Below, piece by piece: positions 13,013-18,844 of a DNA stretch of 18,844 bases. The position numbers and the translations under genes are program-made. Every line of letters starts with the position of its first letter. Position 1 is the stretch's first letter. The DNA is taken from positions 1 to 18,844 of the forward strand of contig CAZJUC010000044.1 in the NCBI GenBank assembly GCA_964549065.1, in the 5' to 3' direction. The notes under the pieces are model-generated. The model was given only the letters and a program-made list of their open reading frames with translations, had not been told where the DNA came from and searched no databases. This DNA comes from Sva-07 sp964549065 (GTDB lineage Bacteria > Actinomycetota > Acidimicrobiia > Acidimicrobiales > Ilumatobacteraceae).

Positions 13013-13726
13013 GTGAACGAACACATCGTCATCATCACCGGGGCATCGACACTCGACGCCGACCTGGTCTCCCGACTCCGATCCGAGGCGACGGAGCACA
13101 CGATCTGGATGGCCGTCGACGGTGGCCTCGACCACGCCCTCGCCGGCGGGTTGGAGCCGACACATCTCGTCGGCGATCTCGACTCGGTCACCGAGGCGGG
13201 TCTCGCATGGGCGGCGCGTCACACCGAGATCTCGCGCCACCCCACCGACAAGGACCAGACCGACACGGAACTGGCCCTGGCCTTGGCGACGAAGTTCGAC
13301 CCCGAGCGCATCACCCTCGTCGGCGGCGGCGACCGCCTCGACCACACCTTCGCCGGCATCGGAGCCCTCGGCGCCCTGGGCCTCACCAGCGTCCCGGTGC
13401 TCGACGGGTGGTGGCAGAGCCAGCACCTCCGGGTCGTGCACGGCCCCGGATCGGCGACCTTGCGACTCGTGCCGGGATCGACGCTGTCGCTGCTCGCACT
13501 GCACGGGCCGTGCGTGCGCGTCACGTTGTCGGGCCCTCGATGGGAGCTCGACCAGTTCGACCTCGAACCGCTCGTCGGCATGGGCGTCAGCAACGAGGTG
13601 CCCGCCGGCGACGATGCCGTGGAGGTGCAGGTCACGCTGTCCGGCGGCGTCCTCACGATCTTCGACGATCCGGCGCCCGACCATCCATCGGAGCAACCCG
13701 GCTCCGAGGCGGAAGGAGCCGACTGA
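13013..13726 (+). CDS. thiN: thiamine pyrophosphokinase
   Basis: A 237-residue cytoplasmic enzyme that transfers pyrophosphate from ATP to thiamine, giving TPP. Family motifs are MAVDGGLDHAL (33-43), VGDLDSV (53-59, metal/ATP site), HPTDKDQTDTELAL (76-89), LVGGGDRLDH (102-111) and the C-terminal GVSNE (191-195). Length is normal; the last 20 or so residues are acidic and unconserved. The start is GTG, 4 nt after GGAGG that belongs to the TPP riboswitch, so expression is under direct feedback from its own product. The next gene starts inside its stop codon (TGATG). Placing the kinase first in an operon with the importer gives a salvage unit. Biosynthetic thiamine genes are absent from this window, which says nothing about the rest of the genome. 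Confidence 0.93.
   Translation: MNEHIVIITGASTLDADLVSRLRSEATEHTIWMAVDGGLDHALAGGLEPTHLVGDLDSVTEAGLAWAARHTEISRHPTDKDQTDTELALALATKFDPERITLVGGGDRLDHTFAGIGALGALGLTSVPVLDGWWQSQHLRVVHGPGSATLRLVPGSTLSLLALHGPCVRVTLSGPRWELDQFDLEPLVGMGVSNEVPAGDDAVEVQVTLSGGVLTIFDDPAPDHPSEQPGSEAEGAD
13711..13718 (+). promoter_or_regulatory. strong ribosome binding site for thiB within thiN
   Basis: GGAAGGAG lies 7 nt before the ATG at 13726 and inside the end of the kinase gene. It allows thiB, whose product is needed in excess over the membrane parts, to be translated efficiently while the operon as a whole stays under riboswitch control. Confidence 0.7.
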
Positions 13727-14853
13727 TGAGTTCTCGTGTCACCCCCAGTTCCCGAAACTCATCGCTTCGGGGAATCGCGGCCGCGACGGTCGTTGCACTG
13801 ATCGTCGTGGCGTGCGGCAGCGACGACGACTCGGCGACGACCGAGTCGACCGGTATCCCGACGGCAGACTCGGTCACGCTCGTCACCTACGACTCGTTCC
13901 CCGAGGCCGACACGTCGCTCAACGACGCGTTGGACTCCTTCACCGCGGACACCGGCATCGACGTCGAGATCCTGTCGGCGGGCGACACCGGCACGATGCT
14001 CGCGAAGGCGTCGCTCACCGCCGGCAACCCGGAGGGTGACGTGATGTGGGGCATCGACAACACACTGCTGTCGCGGGCGATCGCCGACGACGTGTTCGAG
14101 CCGTACATCGCCGGTCCGATCGCCGACGGGTCCGTCGAGATCGCTCCCGAGTTCCTCGACCTCGTGCCGAACGGCGAGGCGACACCGGTCGACTACGGCG
14201 ACGTCTGCGTCAACTACGACATCGAGTGGTACGCCGAGCGCGGCCTCGATCCACCATCCTCGTTCGCCGACCTCGTCGACCCGGCGTATGCCGGCCAACT
14301 GGTCGTCCAGAACCCGGCGACCTCGTCGCCCGGGCTCGTGTTCCTGCTCGCGACGATCCACGAGTACGGCGTGGAGGGCTGGCAGAACTACTGGAGCCAA
14401 CTCGGAGCGAACGGCGTCGAGGTCGTCGACAGCTGGACCCAGGCCTACTACGAGCGCTTCACGTGGGCCGGCGGCGGCCCGACGCCGATGGTGGTCAGCT
14501 ACGGATCGAGCCCGCCCGCCGAGGTGATCTTCGCCGACCCGCCACGCGACGACGCCCCGACGGGCGTGATCGAGGACACCTGCTTCCGTCAGGTCGAGTT
14601 CGCAGGCGTGCTGCGCGGCACCGACGCTCCGGACGCTGCGCGTCAACTGGTCGACTTCCTCGTCTCCGACGAGTTCCAGCGCGAACTCCCACTCAACCTG
14701 TTCGTCTACCCGACGAACCAGGCCGTCGACCTGCCACAGCAGTTCGTCGACTTCGCCGTGGTCCCGGACACGCCGCGCTCGCTGGATCCGGCCGTGATCG
14801 ACGCCGAACGTTCGACGTGGATCGACGAGTGGACGGAGCTGGTGCTCGGGTGA
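13726..14853 (+). CDS. thiB: thiamine ABC transporter substrate-binding lipoprotein
   Basis: A 375-residue extracytoplasmic lipoprotein that should capture thiamine and deliver it to ThiPQ. The N-terminus has a signal peptide with a hydrophobic core (AAATVVALIVVAC) and lipobox cysteine C30, followed by an acidic SDDD linker. The mature part begins SVTLVTYDSFPEA, typical of the ThiB/iron-type binding-protein class. It contains VDYGDVCVNYD, NPATSSPGLVFLLA, WAGGGPTPMVVSYG and a C-terminal VDFLVSDEFQ...FVYPTNQAV block characteristic of thiamine-binding members. The start ATG overlaps the kinase stop by one base and has a strong Shine-Dalgarno 7 nt upstream. The stop overlaps the thiP GTG by 4 nt. 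The combination of TPP riboswitch, kinase and ThiPQ makes the substrate assignment firm. Confidence 0.93.
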   Translation: MSSRVTPSSRNSSLRGIAAATVVALIVVACGSDDDSATTESTGIPTADSVTLVTYDSFPEADTSLNDALDSFTADTGIDVEILSAGDTGTMLAKASLTAGNPEGDVMWGIDNTLLSRAIADDVFEPYIAGPIADGSVEIAPEFLDLVPNGEATPVDYGDVCVNYDIEWYAERGLDPPSSFADLVDPAYAGQLVVQNPATSSPGLVFLLATIHEYGVEGWQNYWSQLGANGVEVVDSWTQAYYERFTWAGGGPTPMVVSYGSSPPAEVIFADPPRDDAPTGVIEDTCFRQVEFAGVLRGTDAPDAARQLVDFLVSDEFQRELPLNLFVYPTNQAVDLPQQFVDFAVVPDTPRSLDPAVIDAERSTWIDEWTELVLG

Positions 14854-16454
14854 ACCGCCTGCCACGGTGGCTGCTCGTCGCGCTCGCGATCGGGCCGGTC
14901 ACCGGGTTGGCGATCTTCTACGCATGGCCGTTCGTCACGTTGCTCGCCGAGGCGGTGACGGCGACGGCGATCACCGACACGCTGAGCCGCCGGTCGACGT
15001 GGGAGATCGTGTGGTTCACCGTGTGGCAGGCAGTGGTGTCGACCGTGGCGACCATCGTCGTCGGGTTGGCCCCGGCGTACGTGCTGGCTCGCTTCGACTT
15101 CCGGGGCCGCACGGTGCTCGTCGGCCTGCTGACGGCGATGTTCGTGTTGCCGACGGTGGTGATGGGCGCTGCATTCCTGGCCTTGCTGCCCGACTCGATC
15201 GACCGGACGGTGTGGGCCGTGATCGGCGCTCACGTGGTGTTCAACCTGGCGGTGGTGGTGCGCGTGGTGGGGTCACTGTGGGAACACCTGCCGACCGACA
15301 TGGAGGCCGCCGCAGCGACGCTCGGCGCATCCCGCTGGAAGGTCGCCACGCAGATCTCGATGCCGCTCGTTCGGCCCGCCGTGACCGCGGCGGCGACGAT
15401 CGTGTTCCTCTTCACGTTCACCTCCTACGGTGTGATCCGCATCCTCGGCGCGCCGGGTACCCGGACGATCGAGGTCGAAGTGTGGCGGCGGGCAACACAA
15501 CTCGGCGACGTCGGTGGAGCTGCCGTGCTGGCACTCCTGCAGCTCGCCGCGCTGGTGGCGATCGTGTCGTGGTCGACCGTTGCGCAACGCCGCCACGCCC
15601 GCGCGATCGGGCTGCTGGCGACCTCGGCGCGTCGTCGCCCCCGCACCTCGGGCGAGTATCGCTTCGTGGCCCTGATCGCCGGAGCAGCCCTCCTCGTCGT
15701 CGCGGCGCCGCTGGCCGCACTGGTGCTGAGATCGTTCTCGACCCCGACAGGATGGTCCACGACCGCCTGGACCGACCTCGGCGAGTCCGAGATCCGACCG
15801 GGCATCCGGCTCGGCATCGACCCGGTCGAGGCGGTCGTCAACTCGCTGACCAACGCAGCCTGGGCGACCGCCTTCGCCGTGATCGTCGGAGCGCTCGCGA
15901 GCCTCGCGATCGTCGCGGCAGGACGGGCGGGCCGGGCGCTCGACGGCGGACTGATGCTGCCGCTGGCAACGTCGGCGGTCACGATCGGGTTCGGGATGCT
16001 GATCACGTTCGACACCGCGCCGTTCGACTGGCGCGCGTCGTGGTGGCTCGTGCCGGTCGGCCACGCGCTGATCGCTGTGCCCTTCGTGGTGCGCACCTGC
16101 GTGGGCGTGTTGCGTTCGGTCGACCCGGCACTGGTGGGGGCGGCGGAGACGCTCGGCGCATCACCGGTTCGGGCGTGGCGAGCCACCGTGGTGCCCTATC
16201 TCTGGCGGCCGCTCGCGGTCGGTGCTGCTCTGGCAGCATCGATCTCGTTGGGCGAGTTCGGGGCGACGAGCTTCCTCTCCCGATCCGGTGGCGAGACCAT
16301 GCCGATCGCCATCGAGCAGCTGCTCGGACGCACCGGGTCGGTGCTGCAGGCCCAAGGGTTCGTGCTTGCCACACTGCTGGCCGCAGCCACCGTGGTGCTG
16401 GTCGTCATCGTCGAGCGCCTCCAGTCGCCACTCGCTGGTCGAGCCGGACGATGA
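14850..16454 (+). CDS. thiP: thiamine ABC transporter permease
   Basis: A 534-residue integral membrane protein with two fused permease halves, as in E. coli ThiP, giving about 11-12 transmembrane segments. Each half has the EAA cytoplasmic loop that contacts the ATPase: EAAAATLGASRWKVATQISM (152-171) and GAAETLGASPVRAWRATVVP (430-449). A basic linker near residues 247-270 joins the halves. The GTG start (14850-14852) overlaps the thiB stop as GTGA, and its end overlaps the thiQ start as ATGA. This indicates coupled translation of the importer subunits. The protein forms the membrane channel for thiamine delivered by ThiB. Confidence 0.93.
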   Translation: MNRLPRWLLVALAIGPVTGLAIFYAWPFVTLLAEAVTATAITDTLSRRSTWEIVWFTVWQAVVSTVATIVVGLAPAYVLARFDFRGRTVLVGLLTAMFVLPTVVMGAAFLALLPDSIDRTVWAVIGAHVVFNLAVVVRVVGSLWEHLPTDMEAAAATLGASRWKVATQISMPLVRPAVTAAATIVFLFTFTSYGVIRILGAPGTRTIEVEVWRRATQLGDVGGAAVLALLQLAALVAIVSWSTVAQRRHARAIGLLATSARRRPRTSGEYRFVALIAGAALLVVAAPLAALVLRSFSTPTGWSTTAWTDLGESEIRPGIRLGIDPVEAVVNSLTNAAWATAFAVIVGALASLAIVAAGRAGRALDGGLMLPLATSAVTIGFGMLITFDTAPFDWRASWWLVPVGHALIAVPFVVRTCVGVLRSVDPALVGAAETLGASPVRAWRATVVPYLWRPLAVGAALAASISLGEFGATSFLSRSGGETMPIAIEQLLGRTGSVLQAQGFVLATLLAAATVVLVVIVERLQSPLAGRAGR

Positions 16455-17092
16455 ACGACCATCCCGGCCTCGACCTGGAGGGCGTCACCGTCTCGTTCGG
16501 TCAGCTCCGGGTTCTCGACGACACGTCGATCTCGGTCGGCGCGAGCGAGGTCGTGGCCCTTCTCGGCCCGTCGGGCAGCGGCAAGAGCACGTTGCTGCGA
16601 GTCGCTGCTGGGATCATCACCCCCGACGCCGGCCGGGTGCTCGTCCACGGGGTCGACGTCACCGCCCGACCCACCCACCTCCGCGGCGTCGGGATGGTGT
16701 TCCAGGACAACCAGCTCTTCCCACACCTCTCGGTGATCGAGAACGTGGCGTTCGGGCCGAAGATGGCGGGGGTCGCTCGCTCGGAGCGCACCGAGCGAGC
16801 GACCCGATGGTTGCGCCGGGTCGGCCTGCCCGGGTTCGACGACCGCCGCGTCACCGATCTGTCGGGCGGTGAGGCGAAGCGGGTGGCGTTGGCCCGCACC
16901 CTGGCCGCCGAGCCCGCAGTGGTACTGCTCGACGAGCCACTGACCGGCCTCGACCGCGAGCTGCACGACCGCCTCGCCGACGAACTCGCGACGATCCTGC
17001 GCGACACCCACGTGACCGCCCTGCTGGTCACGCATGATCGCGACGAGGCGACGACGATCGCCGACCGCACGGTGCAGCTCGCGGATCTCTGA
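16451..17092 (+). CDS. thiQ: thiamine ABC transporter ATP-binding protein
   Basis: A 213-residue ABC ATPase powering ThiP. It has Walker A GPSGSGKS (39-46), the Q-loop glutamine in VFQDNQLF (Q85), the signature LSGGE (137-141), Walker B VVLLDEPLTGLD (157-168, D161-E162) and the switch histidine in LLVTHD (H195). The signature continues as EAKRVALART instead of the common QQQRVALAR. It is short, with no C-terminal regulatory domain, like E. coli ThiQ. The ATG overlaps the thiP stop (ATGA). It is the last gene of the thiamine operon. The 44-bp gap after it (17093-17136) shows no hairpin I could identify. Confidence 0.93.
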   Translation: MNDHPGLDLEGVTVSFGQLRVLDDTSISVGASEVVALLGPSGSGKSTLLRVAAGIITPDAGRVLVHGVDVTARPTHLRGVGMVFQDNQLFPHLSVIENVAFGPKMAGVARSERTERATRWLRRVGLPGFDDRRVTDLSGGEAKRVALARTLAAEPAVVLLDEPLTGLDRELHDRLADELATILRDTHVTALLVTHDRDEATTIADRTVQLADL

Positions 17093-17136
17093 GCGCGCCT
17101 TTCCGCTTCCTGATCCGACGCACCCACTGTCGGGCG

Positions 17137-17418
17137 ATGAACGCGACCAACCGAGCGCACCACCTCCGCCAACGTGCCAGCCACCTCCGCCAGCTGTCCG
17201 ACGCCATCGAGAACTCACCGGTGATGAGCCTCGACTGCCACGGAGGAGGTGACACCTGGCGCGGGCCGCGCGCCGACCTGTGCCGGGCGACGCTGGCGAC
17301 CAACCAGCACCAACTCCACGGGGCGGTCGAGGATCTCCGTTGGCAGGCCCACCAGTTCGACCGACGGGCCGAGGAGCTCGAAGCGATTGCCCGCAGCAGG
17401 ATCGGACTGGCGGGCTGA
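17137..17418 (+). CDS. WXG100-like small helical protein
   Basis: A 93-residue protein predicted as a two-helix hairpin: a basic/polar first helix (about 5-27), a turn carrying W-R-G (DTWRGPRA, about 39-46), and a long amphipathic second helix (about 44-88) rich in Arg, Glu, Gln and Ala. The size, helix-turn-helix shape and central WxG motif are those of WXG100/ESX proteins secreted by type VII systems. A clear C-terminal YxxxD/E export signal is not seen, so it might be a chaperone-like partner or a non-secreted relative. There is no Shine-Dalgarno; CACTGT lies 6 nt before the ATG, a weak leaderless-type layout. The next gene starts 1 nt after its stop, so the pair is almost certainly co-expressed. 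No ESX core gene (EccC and others) lies within the window. Confidence 0.7.
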   Translation: MNATNRAHHLRQRASHLRQLSDAIENSPVMSLDCHGGGDTWRGPRADLCRATLATNQHQLHGAVEDLRWQAHQFDRRAEELEAIARSRIGLAG

Positions 17419-17419
17419 C

Positions 17420-18844
17420 ATGGACGCCGGATACGAACCCGGCCGAGTTCACCTGCTGTCACGGGTCACGACGGCGGCAATCGAGGCACTCGCGCTGATC
17501 GCCTCGACCGATCCGGCAGCAGCGGGAGCGATCCGGACGGTCACGCTGACCCGACGGAACCTGGAGGACCATTGGATGCGGGCGCTCCGCGAGATCGAAG
17601 CAAGCGACACCATGATCCACTGGCGGGCGAGCCGGTTGACGACATTCGGTGTGCGATCGCTCAGCGCACTCGACGACTCGCTCCCCGACCACCTCCGACC
17701 GAACGGCATGCCGGCGATCCCCATTCCGGCGCTGCGACGAGATCAACTGCTGCGCCGGCTCGACTTCCTCGACCGCAAGGCACAGGCGCTGGCACGGGAC
17801 GACGCTCTGCGAGCCGGGTCCGACCCCGCCTCGTCGGACGACGACCTGGCCGACCTCGGTCGGCAGCTCGCCTCGTGGGTTCGCCGCGACGACGGGTTCG
17901 CGAGCGAGCTGGTCGAGCTGTCGGCCTCGAACGCACTCGTCGGCCAGCTGGTCGGGGAGGCGAGGTTCCCGACATCGTTCGCCGCAGCTCTCGTACGTCG
18001 GATGGCGGTGCCGAACGGCCCCGACACGAACGTCGACCACGACCGCTACGCCCGCTCGCTCGGCGCAGCGCTGGCCAGCATGGCCGACGACCCCGGAGCA
18101 TGCCTCGACCTCCTGCTCGACCAACCGACGACGTACGCCCTCGCCTCGTGGGAGGCGCTCGACACCGCCATGCTGTCGGACTTCGTGGTCAGCGGTCTCC
18201 ACGCGGCGGTCGATGCGGATACGACTCGTCTGGCGGACGGATACCGGGTGCTGGAGTTCCTGACCAGAGCGACCAACGGCCCGCTCGACGGCGGCATGAG
18301 CGCGGGCATGGCGCTCGGAATCGCGGCGTCGCTCCCCGGCTACCTCGCCACCCTCGCACCCGCGATCGAGCAGGAAGGGGCAACGCCGGTGGTGATCCGA
18401 GCGGTCAGCCCCGCGATCGAACTCGGCACCTACGACGACGTCGTCGACCTGTTCGGAGCGGTCCTGCGCTCGCCCGATGCACAGCCGGCGATCGGGACTG
18501 CACTTGCCGCCTACACGTTCGCCACCTTCGAACAGGTCGGTGGTGACGCGACCACCCGATCCGACGTGACCCACCTCGCCGACTTCGCCGACCTCGTCGG
18601 CGACGCCAGCCGCACCGAGCAGGCAGAACTCGTCATGACCGCAGCGGCCGAGGAGGCGAAGCAACGCCAGCTCCACGGTCTGCTCGGCTTCGGTACGAAC
18701 ATCGCACTGCTGGCCGGTGGGGCCGGCTCCGTCGCCCGCTCCATCGTGGGGCAAGCCGTGCGGGCCGCCGCCGCGTGGCGGGACGCAGGCGAACCGCAAC
18801 GGCTGCCTGCAGGTCAGATCCCCGCGCAGACCTACGACCTGATC
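17420..18844 (+). CDS. large uncharacterised protein paired with the WXG100-like gene, C-terminus beyond window
   Basis: I do not recognise this protein. The frame from ATG 17420 is open for 475 codons to the window edge without a stop. It is mostly alpha-helical: a helical N-terminal third, an acidic patch SDDDLADL about a third of the way through, then repeated Ala/Leu-rich helices. The last visible part has a Gly/Ala-rich hydrophobic stretch, LLGFGTNIALLAGGAGSVAR, that could be membrane-active or a buried helix pair. The ATG is 1 nt after the WXG100-like stop, with no good Shine-Dalgarno, so translation is probably coupled. The layout, a small WXG protein followed by a large helical protein, recalls type VII secretion substrate or polymorphic-toxin loci of actinobacteria, where the variable effector domain sits at the C-terminus. 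That end is outside the window, so function stays open. Confidence 0.75.
   Translation, partial: MDAGYEPGRVHLLSRVTTAAIEALALIASTDPAAAGAIRTVTLTRRNLEDHWMRALREIEASDTMIHWRASRLTTFGVRSLSALDDSLPDHLRPNGMPAIPIPALRRDQLLRRLDFLDRKAQALARDDALRAGSDPASSDDDLADLGRQLASWVRRDDGFASELVELSASNALVGQLVGEARFPTSFAAALVRRMAVPNGPDTNVDHDRYARSLGAALASMADDPGACLDLLLDQPTTYALASWEALDTAMLSDFVVSGLHAAVDADTTRLADGYRVLEFLTRATNGPLDGGMSAGMALGIAASLPGYLATLAPAIEQEGATPVVIRAVSPAIELGTYDDVVDLFGAVLRSPDAQPAIGTALAAYTFATFEQVGGDATTRSDVTHLADFADLVGDASRTEQAELVMTAAAEEAKQRQLHGLLGFGTNIALLAGGAGSVARSIVGQAVRAAAAWRDAGEPQRLPAGQIPAQTYDLI

Noticed and set aside
16196..17452. A 418-codon minus-strand frame across thiQ
   Set aside because: It is antisense to the complete ThiQ motifs and the WXG100-like gene; no family signal.
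17459..18799. A 446-codon minus-strand frame at the right end
   Set aside because: The plus-strand frame from 17420 is open throughout, follows the WXG100-like gene by 1 nt and gives a balanced helical protein, while the minus-strand product is Arg/Gly-rich.
1..18844. tRNA, rRNA, CRISPR array, insertion sequence or phage attachment site
   Set aside because: I found no tRNA-like cloverleaf, no spaced repeat array, no transposase or integrase motif and no flanking duplications.

Overview
The window is about 18.8 kb of high-GC, gene-dense chromosomal DNA. The gene set fits a free-living actinobacterium: a HAD/PlsC fusion beside a wax-ester/DGAT-type acyltransferase, a WXG100-like small protein, GTG starts, and several start codons sitting 6-8 nt behind a TANNNT hexamer (a leaderless-mRNA layout). 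The class Acidimicrobiia (Ilumatobacter-like) is my best guess. This is an inference from gene content and style; no marker gene is present. I see no rRNA, tRNA, IS element, phage gene or CRISPR array. No gene-free stretch exceeds about 135 bp.

Layout. (1) 1-2303, minus strand: a lipid-synthesis pair, a HAD-IB/PlsC fusion followed after 27 bp by a WS/DGAT acyltransferase that runs off the left edge. Three copies of a 9-mer at exact 14-bp period lie upstream. (2) 2439-4111, minus strand: a zinc-ribbon thioredoxin (Trx2 type) whose stop overlaps the start of a FucI/AraA-like isomerase-family protein. (3) 4217-5662, plus strand: a CHAD-CYTH protein with the two domains in the opposite of the usual order. 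(4) 5738-9693: a divergent catabolic-looking cluster. An FAD amine/amino-acid oxidase and a class III aminotransferase are on the minus strand, and a saccharopine-dehydrogenase-like enzyme is on the plus strand. Its ends are marked by inverted repeats. (5) 9742-10734, minus strand: an AcuI/YhdH-type acrylyl-CoA reductase. (6) 10815-12903, plus strand: a SRPBCC-sulfurtransferase fusion followed by a TauE/SafE exporter, a likely sulfur-handling pair. (7) 12922-17092, plus strand: a TPP riboswitch, then thiamine pyrophosphokinase and the ThiB-ThiP-ThiQ thiamine importer, all overlapping by 1-4 nt. (8) 17137-18844, plus strand: a WXG100-like protein followed by a large uncharacterised protein cut off by the right edge, possibly a type VII secretion substrate locus.

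The most coherent system is the thiamine operon. The importer brings thiamine in, the kinase converts it to TPP, and TPP should close the riboswitch whose own helix contains the kinase's ribosome-binding site. The least explained parts are the WXG100-like locus, the SRPBCC-sulfurtransferase fusion and the inverted CHAD-CYTH architecture.
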